The notes under the pieces: model-generated
What the model saw: the letters and a program-made list of their open reading frames with translations, nothing else
The model's database searches: none
Told to the model about the DNA's origin: nothing
Shown: in pieces, positions 1 to 9,040 of the stretch
Layout: each line of letters begins with the position of its first letter
How positions within the stretch are numbered: the stretch's first letter is position 1
From: Porphyromonadaceae bacterium UBA7332
Lineage (GTDB): Bacteria; Bacteroidota; Bacteroidia; Bacteroidales; UBA7332
NCBI GenBank assembly: GCA_002471225.1
Contig: DKPO01000044.1
Location: 62,001 to 126,000, forward strand
DNA length: 64,000 nt
Direction of reading: 5' to 3'
Translations under genes and position numbers: made by a program

Positions 1-1893
1 AGCTATCAGCCTGATAAATGGACAAACTTCAATCAGAGTGATAAATTCACGATGATGCAATCATTCAATATAGACTTCACGAAATACCTTTCACTTAAAG
101 CAACAGGTAGCTGGTATTACTCAGAGTCGGTAGCAGAGGCTTTCACAAAGGATTATGAAAATACTCCGGGTACTTTTGTAAGAACCAGATCTACCAGTGC
201 ATCATTTGACAGAGAATTCTCTCAGACATACAACCTTGTATTGAACTACAATCAGACATTATTTAAATATCATACGATATCGGGAATGTTGGGTCTTGAA
301 GCTTTCGATAAAACAACAAGAGGTTTTAAAGCTTGGGGACAAGGTGCGCCGACAGATGATTTCGGTGATTTGAACTATACGGATAACGGAGAAGGAAAAA
401 GAGGTATCGATTCATGGCATTCAAAATACCGGATTATGTCCTACTTCGGACGTATCAACTATGATTTCAAAGATAAATACTTGTTGAATCTGGTTTTCCG
501 CCAGGACGGTTATTCATCATTGCTTGGAGATAATCGCTGGGGATTCTTCCCGGGTGTTTCTGCAGCGTGGATTTTCGGTCAGGAGAACTTCGTAAAAGAT
601 AACGTACCATTCCTTTCGTTCGGTAAATTAAGAGCGAGTTTCGGTGTGAATGGTAATGCAACAGGTATCGGTCCTTATGACCTTCAGGGATCCTATGGTT
701 CTCAGAAATACAATGGCAACGTAGGTTTCCTTATCGGAAATTTACCAAATCCTTTCTTGAGATGGGAAAAAACGAGAACAGGAGAGGTTGGTCTTGACGT
801 AAGTTTCTTCGAAAACAGATTGAATGCGAACTTTACTTATTACGACCGTCTGACAACAGATAAATATGCGAACCTGAGTTTGCCATCGACAACCGGTTTC
901 TCTTCAATCAAGAGCAATAACGGTAAATTCGGAAACAAGGGTCTTGAAATCGAATTGTCAGGAAAGATCATTCAGGGTAAAGACTGGAAATGGGAGATGG
1001 GCGGAAATATCTCCTACAACAAAAATAAAGTAGTAGCTCTTCCGGATAACGGATTGATCAGAAACCAACAGAGTGCATCTGAAATCTACAGTGGTAAGAT
1101 TCTACCTGACGGTTCATCAGAGAAGATCTGGGTAGGTGGTTATCAGGAAGGTTATGAGCCTGGCCAGCTAATTGCTTTCAGAGCAGACGGTATTTACAGA
1201 AGCTGGGATGAAATTCCGGGTGATTTGATTATCACGACAGGAAATGCAAACGGTAAAACAATGTACGGACCGAATGCATGGAAAAAGCTGACTAAAGAAC
1301 AACAAAAGAAAGCGATTCCTATTATGCCGGGTGATGTAAAATGGGGAGATATAAATAACGATGGTACTATTGACAGTTATGACAGAATCGTAGTAGGAAA
1401 TACAACTCCGCGTTGGTTCGGAGGTTTCAATACAACGCTTCGCTGGAAGAATCTTCAATTGTACGGACGTTTTGACTTTGCTCTTGATTATTGGATTTAT
1501 GATAATACGACACCTTGGTTCCTGGGTTGTATGCAAGGAACATACAATACAACGACAGCTGTATTTGATACGTGGTCAGAAGAGAGACCAAATGCACAAT
1601 ATCCGAGATATGTTTATGCAGATCAGTTGAATACAGGTAATTATAATCGTACGTCGACTATGTTTGCATACAAAGGAAATTATCTGGCTGTAAGAGAATT
1701 GTCTCTGACCTATTCACTGCCAAAGGCGCTGGCAAGTAAATTCCATTGCCAAAGACTGGATGTTTCGGTTACGGGGCAGAACTTAGGCTATCTGACAGCT
1801 GCTAAAACGGTAGCTTCACCAGAGGTTTCGAATGCAGGTTCGGGTTATGCATTGCCACGTTCGGTATTGTTTGGATTGAGTGTATCATTCTAA
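1..1893 (+). CDS. SusC/RagA-type TonB-linked outer membrane protein, 3' part
   Basis: C-terminal 630 residues of a TonB-dependent outer membrane transporter; the reading frame is open from base 1, so the signal peptide, carboxypeptidase-like domain, plug and first strands lie left of the window. The visible part is alternating aromatic/polar beta-barrel sequence, with the late SusC signatures GDVKWGDINNDGTID (a calcium-loop-like segment), DRIVVGNTTPRWFGG and a C-terminus ending in SVLFGLSVSF, a terminal-Phe barrel strand suited to BAM recognition. In this family the barrel forms a pedal-bin complex with the SusD lipoprotein, encoded 25 bp downstream, and imports oligosaccharides or peptides. 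The following GH20 gene suggests a GlcNAc- or GalNAc-containing glycan, an inference from context only. Confidence 0.95.
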   Translation, partial: SYQPDKWTNFNQSDKFTMMQSFNIDFTKYLSLKATGSWYYSESVAEAFTKDYENTPGTFVRTRSTSASFDREFSQTYNLVLNYNQTLFKYHTISGMLGLEAFDKTTRGFKAWGQGAPTDDFGDLNYTDNGEGKRGIDSWHSKYRIMSYFGRINYDFKDKYLLNLVFRQDGYSSLLGDNRWGFFPGVSAAWIFGQENFVKDNVPFLSFGKLRASFGVNGNATGIGPYDLQGSYGSQKYNGNVGFLIGNLPNPFLRWEKTRTGEVGLDVSFFENRLNANFTYYDRLTTDKYANLSLPSTTGFSSIKSNNGKFGNKGLEIELSGKIIQGKDWKWEMGGNISYNKNKVVALPDNGLIRNQQSASEIYSGKILPDGSSEKIWVGGYQEGYEPGQLIAFRADGIYRSWDEIPGDLIITTGNANGKTMYGPNAWKKLTKEQQKKAIPIMPGDVKWGDINNDGTIDSYDRIVVGNTTPRWFGGFNTTLRWKNLQLYGRFDFALDYWIYDNTTPWFLGCMQGTYNTTTAVFDTWSEERPNAQYPRYVYADQLNTGNYNRTSTMFAYKGNYLAVRELSLTYSLPKALASKFHCQRLDVSVTGQNLGYLTAAKTVASPEVSNAGSGYALPRSVLFGLSVSF

Positions 1894-1918
1894 TTTGTAA
1901 AATCTAAATTTAATAATT

Positions 1919-3535
1919 ATGAAGGCTTTAAAAAAGACACTATTATATACATTATTGGCAGCTTCTACGACCATGATTCCGACATCTTGCTCGAACTGGT
2001 TAGAGCTCTCGCCGGAGGATTACTATGGAAGTGGGTCGTACTGGAAGACAGAGGCACAGGTCGTAGCTTATATTGACGGTATTCACAAACATTTGCGTGA
2101 TGCAGCATGGCAACATTCTCTTATTTTCGGAGAGCTGCGTGGCGGAATGTTCAAAAACGGAGTGAACAGTGACGGTATAACAGCATCTTACGGAAGTATT
2201 ATTCTTCAGAACTTTGACGAACGAAACACGGGTGTATCTAAATTCGGAGATCTATACGGAAGAATCACGAATCTGAATCTGTTTATTTCCCGTGTGACAG
2301 ATGCCGATTATATCGGTCAGGAGAAAAAGAATTTCTTTCTTGCTCAGGTATATGGTTTGAGAGCATTCTATTATTTTGATTTATACAGAATATACGGGGG
2401 AGTGCCGATCCGTCTGATTCCGGAAGTAGTTGATGGAGTGACAGATCCGAACTTGCTGTATATTCACAGATCAACTCCGAAAGAGGTAATGGCTCAGATC
2501 AAGAGTGATATAAGTAAATCTCTGGAGCTTTTCGGCAACGTAAACGATTTTGATCCATACAAACGCGGAAACAAAGTGTATTGGTCTAAAGCTGCAACGG
2601 AGACGTTAAAGGGTGAGGTTTATCTTTGGACAGCTAAAGTTTCGACAGGAGACGATACAGCGACTCCATCGGATATTAACGAGGCAAAGGCTTCTTTCGA
2701 AAGTGTAGTAAATAACTATAAATTAAGTCTTCAGCCAAGTTTTGAGAAAGTATTTGATGCTCAAAACAATAAAGCAAACAGTGAAATAATATTTGCAATC
2801 CGATTCCTTGAAGGGGAGTCAACAAACTCTATGGGAAGTTTCTTGTACAATATGGCAACAGGCAGTACGAAAGATCGTTTCCTTGAAAACGGAGAGAAAT
2901 TCGGTGATCCGCTGGGCATTCAGACTACGGGGAATCAGACAATGGAGTACGATACGTTATTATTCAATAGTTTCGATGAAAAAGATACCCGTAAACTGGC
3001 AACCTTTATCGGCTCGTATGAGAAAGACACTCTGACGAACGTAGTCTCTTTGTACGGAACGCATGTACGGAAGAATATCGGTTATATAAACGCACAGGGC
3101 ACACGGATTTATTGTGGTGATATGGCATTCTATCGTTTACCGCTTGTTTATCTGTATCTGGCTGAAATAGCAAACTATGCAGGTGATAATGCCGGGGTAG
3201 AACAATATATCAATCTGGTACGTAAGCGTGCTTACGGAAAGAGCTGGGATGAAGCGGTGCATGGTTTCAAAGCGGGCGATTTTACTAAAAATGAGCTGGC
3301 TATCCTGAGCGAAAAAGATAAAGAATTTATACAGGAAGGTCAACGTTGGTGGGATCTTCGTCGTATGACTCTTACTAAAGACGGAAAACCTCTTGTGTTC
3401 TGTCCTGAAGGAAATCCGAAAGCAAACGGTTTGCCTATATTGAATGAGGCTACCGAAAAACATAAACTTTTATGGCCTATTGAAAGAGGCATGCTGGATA
3501 ATGATCCGAAGCTCACTCAAACTCCGGGTTATTGA
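1919..3535 (+). CDS. SusD/RagB-family surface glycan-binding lipoprotein
   Basis: A 538-residue lipoprotein with signal peptide and lipobox ending at Cys24 (IPTSC). It has SusD family hallmarks: LELSPEDYY near the N-terminus, TPR-like helices (ARAFYYFDLYRIYGGVPI-type segment around residues 145-160) and the C-terminal E(F)IQEGQRWWDLRR motif followed by a PIERG..DNDPKLTQTPGY ending. It would sit as a lid on the SusC barrel encoded immediately upstream and deliver the substrate. The pair is co-transcribed. A hairpin lies between it and the next gene, so the hydrolase downstream may be expressed at a lower level. Confidence 0.95.
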   Translation: MKALKKTLLYTLLAASTTMIPTSCSNWLELSPEDYYGSGSYWKTEAQVVAYIDGIHKHLRDAAWQHSLIFGELRGGMFKNGVNSDGITASYGSIILQNFDERNTGVSKFGDLYGRITNLNLFISRVTDADYIGQEKKNFFLAQVYGLRAFYYFDLYRIYGGVPIRLIPEVVDGVTDPNLLYIHRSTPKEVMAQIKSDISKSLELFGNVNDFDPYKRGNKVYWSKAATETLKGEVYLWTAKVSTGDDTATPSDINEAKASFESVVNNYKLSLQPSFEKVFDAQNNKANSEIIFAIRFLEGESTNSMGSFLYNMATGSTKDRFLENGEKFGDPLGIQTTGNQTMEYDTLLFNSFDEKDTRKLATFIGSYEKDTLTNVVSLYGTHVRKNIGYINAQGTRIYCGDMAFYRLPLVYLYLAEIANYAGDNAGVEQYINLVRKRAYGKSWDEAVHGFKAGDFTKNELAILSEKDKEFIQEGQRWWDLRRMTLTKDGKPLVFCPEGNPKANGLPILNEATEKHKLLWPIERGMLDNDPKLTQTPGY

Positions 3536-3565
3536 TTTGAAATGGTATTATGATTAATTAAAAAG

Positions 3566-3608
3566 AAAAGGGGGAGAAGTAATAGCCTTCTCTCTCTTTT
3601 TGATTTTT
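3566..3608 (+). terminator. Hairpin between susD-like gene and GH20 gene
   Basis: A purine-rich arm (GGGGGAGAAG) faces CTTCTCTCTC across a 6-base loop, followed by a run of T. It resembles an intrinsic terminator or attenuator. Position inside the locus suggests partial termination or 3' end protection of the susCD message. Confidence 0.55.
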
Positions 3609-3621
3609 CCAACAATTGAAT

Positions 3622-5631
3622 ATGGGACAAAAAAGAAATCTGTTATTTACAGCAATGATGCTTTTTGCGGTAAATCCTTTTAATATATCAGCACAACAAA
3701 CACTTATACCGAAACCACGAATAGTTGAAAAGAATCAGGGTGTGATGAAAGTAAAATCTTTTGTCCTTGATTCAAACGGGACTGATATCAGTTCGATCAT
3801 GAAATCCGTAGATCTGCCATTTGGTAATAAAGGAACTCAGGTCGATTTAAAACTGGTATCCCAACTTTCGGGTGTAGAAAAAGCTAATGATGAAGCTTAT
3901 AAATTGGTTATAAACGATCAGGGAGTGAGTATTTCTGCGACTAATGAAAAAGGTTTGTATTGGGGAATGCAAACGTTGGCTCAGTTGTATGATGAATATG
4001 AGCGTGAGAGGCTTCCGTATTTAGAGATAACGGACTGGCCGGCTTTTCGTGTGAGAGGTTTTATGCAGGATGTGGGACGCAGTTATATCTCAGTGGAGGA
4101 GCTGAAAAAAGAAATCGAAACTCTGGCTAAGTATAAAGTGAATGTATTCCACTGGCATTTGACGGAGAATCAGGCGTGGCGTCTGGAGAGTAAGGTTCAT
4201 CCCGAAATTGTAGCTGCAGAAAATATGACGCGGATGAAGGGAAAGTATTATACAATAGAGGAAGCAAAAGAGATTCAGGCTTTCTGTAAAGAGCATAATA
4301 TGTTATTATTGCCCGAAGTGGATATGCCGGGACACAGTGCAGCTTTTGTTCGTGCATTTGGCGTTGACATGCAAAGCGAAAAAGGAATGAAGATTCTGAA
4401 AGATCTGGTTAATGAAGTATGTGAGATCTTTGATGAAGTACCTTATCTGCATATCGGTACGGATGAAGTGAAGTTTACGAATCCTACTTTTTGTGATGAT
4501 ATGGTCGCATTTATCAGAGAAAGAGGAAAGAAGGTTATATCGTGGAATCCGGGATGGAGATATAAGGCAGGAGAGATAGATATGACTCAAATGTGGAGTT
4601 ATAAAGGTAAACCGACTCCGGGAGTTCCCGCAATTGATTGTAAATTCCACTATTTGAATCACTATGATACCTTTGCCGATATTTACGGACTCTATACAAG
4701 CAGAGTCGGAAATGCCGATCAGGGAGATGACCAGATCGCAGGAGCCATTTTAGCAATCTGGCATGACCGTTTTATTGATGATGAGAGTAAGAATATTAAG
4801 CAAAATCAATTATATCCGAATATGTTAGCCCTGGCAGAACGTGCATGGTTAGGCGGAGGATGGCAGTACTTCGGTGATTTTGGTACGAAAATGGAAAAAG
4901 GAACAGAACCTTTTGAAGCATTTACGGATTTTGAAAACCGAATGGTCTGGCATAAGGATTATAATTTCCGGGATCTTCCATTTGCTTATGTGAAACAAAC
5001 AGAAGTTGAATGGAATATATCTGATGCTTTCCCGAATGATGGTGATCTGGCAAAGTCTTTTGAACCTGAAACCATCTCTAAAGGCAGTTATACCTATGGA
5101 GGTAAGAATTACGGAGTGAGCTCGGCTACCGGAGCGGGAATTTATCTGAGACATGTATGGGGAACAAGTGTTCCGGGATTCTATAAAGACCCGAAAGAAA
5201 ATCATACAGCCTATGCCTGGACTTATGTGTACTCTCCGAGAAAACAAAAAGTAGGACTTTGGTTCGAAACACAGAACTACAGTCGTTCAGAAAAAGACCT
5301 GGCACCGAAACAGGGTAAATGGGATTACAGAGAAAGTAAAATATGGATTAACCAGGAAGAAATTAATCCTCCGGCATGGACTTCTGTTCATACAGAAAAG
5401 AGCAATGAAATTACATTAGGTAACGAAAATATGGTAGTGAGAGATCCTATTGAAGTTACATTGAAAAAAGGATGGAATAAGGTATTGATAAAATTACCTA
5501 TCGGTAAATTCTCTATACCGGAAGTCAGACTGACGAAATGGATGTTTGCTGCAGCTTTTGTGACCAAAGATGGTAAAAAAGCCGCTCCGGGATTAATATA
5601 TTCTACAACTAACCCTGAATTACCAGAGTAA
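3622..5631 (+). CDS. Glycoside hydrolase family 20 beta-N-acetylhexosaminidase
   Basis: Secreted exo-hexosaminidase of 669 residues. The ATG at 3622 is preferred to the in-frame TTG six bases earlier because it begins a normal signal peptide ending ...NISAQQ. Residues about 30-140 match the small GH20b domain; the catalytic barrel follows with MQDVGRSYIS, FHWHLTENQAWR, LPEVDMPGHS and the acid/base pair Asp281-Glu282 in HIGTDE. Family members use the substrate 2-acetamido group as nucleophile, with the Asp orienting it. Most members read HxGGDE; here the second Gly is Thr. A beta-sandwich-like tail of about 220 residues follows. No lipobox is seen, so it is probably periplasmic. It would trim terminal GlcNAc/GalNAc from glycans imported by the SusCD pair. 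Confidence 0.9.
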   Translation: MGQKRNLLFTAMMLFAVNPFNISAQQTLIPKPRIVEKNQGVMKVKSFVLDSNGTDISSIMKSVDLPFGNKGTQVDLKLVSQLSGVEKANDEAYKLVINDQGVSISATNEKGLYWGMQTLAQLYDEYERERLPYLEITDWPAFRVRGFMQDVGRSYISVEELKKEIETLAKYKVNVFHWHLTENQAWRLESKVHPEIVAAENMTRMKGKYYTIEEAKEIQAFCKEHNMLLLPEVDMPGHSAAFVRAFGVDMQSEKGMKILKDLVNEVCEIFDEVPYLHIGTDEVKFTNPTFCDDMVAFIRERGKKVISWNPGWRYKAGEIDMTQMWSYKGKPTPGVPAIDCKFHYLNHYDTFADIYGLYTSRVGNADQGDDQIAGAILAIWHDRFIDDESKNIKQNQLYPNMLALAERAWLGGGWQYFGDFGTKMEKGTEPFEAFTDFENRMVWHKDYNFRDLPFAYVKQTEVEWNISDAFPNDGDLAKSFEPETISKGSYTYGGKNYGVSSATGAGIYLRHVWGTSVPGFYKDPKENHTAYAWTYVYSPRKQKVGLWFETQNYSRSEKDLAPKQGKWDYRESKIWINQEEINPPAWTSVHTEKSNEITLGNENMVVRDPIEVTLKKGWNKVLIKLPIGKFSIPEVRLTKWMFAAAFVTKDGKKAAPGLIYSTTNPELPE

Positions 5632-5708
5632 TAAACCTTCAGACTTTATTTATAGTCAGATATAGATTTTATGTGTTAAAAGTAGATTTTTGTTAATTAG
5701 ATTGTAAC

Positions 5709-5788
5709 AGAGTCTCAGGACTTATAATTGATAAATCATCATTGCTTCGTATGAATTATCAGCTATAAGATTTCCTGAGGCTCTTTTT
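5709..5788 (+). terminator. Long imperfect hairpin with T-run after the GH20 gene
   Basis: The left arm AGAGTCTCAGGA plus CTTATAATTGATAA pairs with TTATCAGCTATAAG plus TCCTGAGGCTCT, with a 3-base bulge, giving a stem of about 26 bp capped by a loop of about 22 bases, followed by TTTTTATT. It serves as the terminator of the glycan locus; the length is well beyond what termination needs. Confidence 0.8.
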
Positions 5789-5906
5789 ATTATCTGATAT
5801 TTTGGTCAAAAAAAACGTGTTTACAGAAAAAATTCAGAATCTATTCGTTTATTTGTTCGTTATTATCGTTATAAATGATAGCAAATAGCTTAAACCTCAG
5901 AAAAAA

Positions 5907-6587
5907 ATGAAAATACTTATTATTGAAGATGAACCTGAATTGAGAGAAATATTGATTCGTTCGCTGGAAAAAGAAAGATATATCGTAGAGGCAGCTTCTT
6001 GTCTGGAAGATGCTTTGGAGAAGGTTCGTGAGTATAACTATGATTGTATATTACTCGATATAATGCTTCCCGACGGTAATGGACTGTCTTTGCTCAGAGA
6101 GGTGAAGAAACTGAACCGTAAAGAGAATGTGATTATTCTGTCGGCTAAGGATTCGATCGACGATAAAGTAGAGGGTCTTGAGCTTGGAGCGGATGATTAT
6201 TTACCAAAGCCTTTCCATCTGGCAGAACTGAATGCACGGATCAAAAGTGTGATCAGAAGAAATCAGCAGAATGGGCAGATGCTGGTTGAATACGGAAATA
6301 TTTCGATTAATCCCGATATCTATGAAGTGAGGATCGATAATAAACTATTGGATCTGAACCGCAAGGAATATGATATTCTGATGTATCTGATGAATCGTCC
6401 CGATCGTTTGATTAACAAAAACACATTGGCGGAATCCGTGTGGGGTGACCACATTGATCAGGTGGATAATTTTGATTTTATTTATGCCCAGATCAAGAAT
6501 CTGAGGAAGAAACTGAAAGATGCCAATGCCACTCCGCAGATTAAGGCCGTTTACGGTTTCGGATATAAATTTACAACTGATAATTAA
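5907..6587 (+). CDS. OmpR/PhoB-family response regulator
   Basis: A 226-residue transcription regulator. Receiver domain at residues 1-115 with acidic pocket Glu7-Asp8, phospho-acceptor Asp51 (CILLDIMLPDG), the Ser of ILSAKD and the Lys of YLPKPFH; winged-helix DNA-binding domain at about 125-226 with LNRKEYDILMYLM and VYGFGYKF. It is followed 13 bp later by its probable cognate histidine kinase. Targets are not shown by the sequence, but the two PepSY-like genes just downstream are the usual partners of this kind of pair in Bacteroidales and are good candidates. Confidence 0.95.
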   Translation: MKILIIEDEPELREILIRSLEKERYIVEAASCLEDALEKVREYNYDCILLDIMLPDGNGLSLLREVKKLNRKENVIILSAKDSIDDKVEGLELGADDYLPKPFHLAELNARIKSVIRRNQQNGQMLVEYGNISINPDIYEVRIDNKLLDLNRKEYDILMYLMNRPDRLINKNTLAESVWGDHIDQVDNFDFIYAQIKNLRKKLKDANATPQIKAVYGFGYKFTTDN

Positions 6588-6600
6588 ATAGTATAAAAGC

Positions 6601-7878
6601 GTGAAATTACTTACACACATAACTCTCAGGATATCGTTCTTTTTACTTATCGTGATGACTTTATGGGCATGTCTGTTCTATACGGCAATCATAAATGAAA
6701 TAAATGATGAGGTAGATGACTCACTGGAAGATTATTCGGAAATGATAATTACCCGTAAGCTGGCAGGAGAACCTGTTCCGGAGCGGGATAACGGTACGAA
6801 TAATACGTTCTTTATTAAGCGGGTTACGGAGCAATATATGAATCAGAATCTGGATAAACGTTATCAGGATTCAATGATTTATATACGTACTAAAAAGGAA
6901 ACGGAGCCTGCACGTATTCTGAAAACCTATTATCGCGATGCTGAAAACGATCTCCTGGAGTTGACGGTAGTTACTCCTACGATTGAGAAATCAGATCTCA
7001 AAAAATCTATTCTGGAATGGATACTCTGGTTGTATCTCTCTCTGCTTGTGTTGATCGTTATTATCAACGTCGGACTGATTAAGCATAATATGAAGCCCTT
7101 GTATGTATTGCTGAAATGGTTGGATAAATATCAGATCGGAGGAGAGAATGAACCGCTGAAGAATTCGACTGATATTGTAGAGTTTCAAAAGCTGAATGAG
7201 GCAGCTCTGCGAAATGCGAAAAGGGGAGAAATGCTTTTTGAAGAGCAGAAACAGTTTATCGGGAATGCTTCGCATGAGATACAGACCCCGATAGCCATAT
7301 GCAGAAACAGACTTGAAATGCTACTGGAGGATGAGAATCTGGGCGAGAAGCAAATCGGTGAGGTGATAAAGGTGATACAAACGCTCGAATCGATCACACG
7401 TCTGAATAAATCACTGTTACTTCTGAGTAAAATTGAGAATAATCAGTTTGTCGAAAAAGAAACGTTATGTATCAATACGATTGTGAAGAATTTACTGACA
7501 GATTTCGAAGAAGTTTATCAGTATAAAAATATTTCAACAGAAGTTATAGAAAGGGAAAGATTGGAGATTGTGATGAACAATGCCTTAGCGAGCGTGTTAA
7601 TTACAAACTTAATTAAGAATGCATACGTGCATAACATCGAAGAAGGAACCATTCGAATAGAAATAAAAAACAATTGTTTGATAATAGCAAATACCGGAAT
7701 ATCGAAACCTTTAGATCCGAAACGTATATTTGACAGATTCTATCATACCAAAAAGAAAGAAGGATCTTCAGGATTGGGTCTGGCTATCGTCGAATCCATC
7801 TGCAAAATAGACGGATTTTCATGCAGTTACGAATATAAAAACGATTCACATCAATTTTCTTTATATTTCACCCGCTGA
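6601..7878 (+). CDS. Sensor histidine kinase
   Basis: Membrane kinase of 425 residues starting at GTG, 13 bp after the response regulator. Two transmembrane helices (about residues 9-30 and 138-160) flank a periplasmic sensor of roughly 105 residues that I do not recognise. The H-box ASHEIQTPIA carries phospho-acceptor His225; the ATPase domain shows an N-box (NLIKNAYVHN), and a G-box (GSSGLGLAIVES). No clear HAMP domain is visible between helix 2 and the H-box, although a short linker helix of similar length is present. It would phosphorylate Asp51 of the upstream regulator. Confidence 0.93.
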   Translation: MKLLTHITLRISFFLLIVMTLWACLFYTAIINEINDEVDDSLEDYSEMIITRKLAGEPVPERDNGTNNTFFIKRVTEQYMNQNLDKRYQDSMIYIRTKKETEPARILKTYYRDAENDLLELTVVTPTIEKSDLKKSILEWILWLYLSLLVLIVIINVGLIKHNMKPLYVLLKWLDKYQIGGENEPLKNSTDIVEFQKLNEAALRNAKRGEMLFEEQKQFIGNASHEIQTPIAICRNRLEMLLEDENLGEKQIGEVIKVIQTLESITRLNKSLLLLSKIENNQFVEKETLCINTIVKNLLTDFEEVYQYKNISTEVIERERLEIVMNNALASVLITNLIKNAYVHNIEEGTIRIEIKNNCLIIANTGISKPLDPKRIFDRFYHTKKKEGSSGLGLAIVESICKIDGFSCSYEYKNDSHQFSLYFTR

Positions 7879-7962
7879 TTCCAGATTCTTTTCAGTTTTG
7901 ACTGCGAACTTTGCATTATCAAATTAAAACAAGTAATCAAATCACTAAATCATAAATAGATT

Positions 7963-8406
7963 ATGAAAACAAAAATTTTAATGCTACTATGTGTAGTTTT
8001 CGCAGCTTTCTCAACAGCAAAAGCAGATGACGGTAAGCAAATCAATTTTAATGAACTTCCTGTAAAAGCTCAGCAAATGATTAAAGCTCATTTCCCGAAT
8101 CAGAATATTTCTTATGCATTGCAAGATGAAGAAGATTTGTTCAGCAAAGAATATGATGTGGTGTTTACAGACGGAAGCAAAATTGATTTTGACGCTAAAG
8201 GTAACTGGACTTCAATCAGCATGAAAAATGCTTCAGTTCCTTCATCTTTGATTCTTCCGGGTATTAAAGCTTATGTCGGACAAACTTATCCTAATCAGCA
8301 AATTGTGAAAATCGAGAATGATCGTCGTGACTACGAAGTGAAACTTGACAACAACCTTGAACTGAAATTCGACAAAAAAGGTAAATTCATGCGTATTGAT
8401 CGCTAA
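7963..8406 (+). CDS. PepSY-like (DUF2874) secreted protein
   Basis: A 147-residue exported protein with a type I signal peptide (cleavage expected after ...STAKA). The mature part contains two copies of the PepSY-like 'beta-lactamase-inhibitor-like' unit: LPVKAQQMIKAHFPNQNI...EYDVVFTDGSKIDFDAKGNW and LPGIKAYVGQTYPNQQIV...YEVKLDNNLELKFDKKG. The same two-repeat plan recurs in the next gene. Family members in gut Bacteroidales often neighbour two-component systems; a sensory or envelope-stress accessory role is inferred. Not an actual lactamase inhibitor by any evidence here. Confidence 0.85.
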   Translation: MKTKILMLLCVVFAAFSTAKADDGKQINFNELPVKAQQMIKAHFPNQNISYALQDEEDLFSKEYDVVFTDGSKIDFDAKGNWTSISMKNASVPSSLILPGIKAYVGQTYPNQQIVKIENDRRDYEVKLDNNLELKFDKKGKFMRIDR

Positions 8407-8467
8407 TCGGCACGCAATCATATAAATAAAGGACTAAACATACTACTAAACTAAATAATATATTACG

Positions 8468-8917
8468 ATGGAACTTAAGAAACTTCTATTTCTATTTATA
8501 TCTCTGATGATGGTAACAACTGCTTTTTCTTCTTGTGATAAAGACGATGATAAATTCATCTCTTATGAGCAGCTACCTGTAGGAGCAAAGCAATTTCTGG
8601 CAGCTAATTTCGGACAGGGTGATATCCTTTCTGTTCAATACGACAAGGATCTGAGAGGCGCTGAATATGAAGTGAAATTCATGAACGGAGCTGAGATTTC
8701 TTTCGATAAAAACGGAAACTGGGATGAAATCTACGTACCTGCAGGTATTGCAGACGATTTAGTTCCTGAGAAAGTTTTAGCTTTCGTTCAAATCAGACAT
8801 CCTCAGGCTACCATCGTTAAAATGGATAAAGATAAAAGAGAGTTTGATGTTCAATTGAACAACAGATTGGAGTTGGTTTTTGATAACCACTACAATTTCC
8901 TTCGTTACGATGACTAA
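8468..8917 (+). CDS. PepSY-like (DUF2874) lipoprotein
   Basis: A 149-residue paralogue of the preceding protein, but lipidated: the signal peptide ends in AFSSC followed by acidic residues (DKDDDKF), which can act as an export signal to the cell surface in Bacteroidota. It contains the same two PepSY-like units (LPVGAKQFLAANFGQGD...EVKFMNGAEISFDKNGNW and a second one from about residue 95). It lies 61 bp after its paralogue and ends at a strong terminator, so the two form a transcription unit, possibly under control of the upstream two-component system. Confidence 0.85.
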   Translation: MELKKLLFLFISLMMVTTAFSSCDKDDDKFISYEQLPVGAKQFLAANFGQGDILSVQYDKDLRGAEYEVKFMNGAEISFDKNGNWDEIYVPAGIADDLVPEKVLAFVQIRHPQATIVKMDKDKREFDVQLNNRLELVFDNHYNFLRYDD

Positions 8918-8939
8918 GAGATAATAGTTCAAATTAAAT

Positions 8940-8969
8940 GCCGGGCAGGTTTCTGTCCGGCGTTTTTTG
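8940..8969 (+). terminator. Intrinsic terminator after PepSY genes
   Basis: GCCGGGCAG pairs with CTGTCCGGC across a GTTT loop and is followed by GTTTTTT. Confidence 0.85.
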
Positions 8970-9040
8970 TATGGTGAATATCCGATGTATTTGAGTAATA
9001 AAAAAAGAATGTGTACGTTTGTATTGAGTATAAAACATAT

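Noticed and set aside
9011..9040. GTG start extending the QueA-like protein
   Set aside because: The added MYVCIEYKTY stretch is not family sequence; ATG at 9041/9047 fits the conserved N-terminus better.
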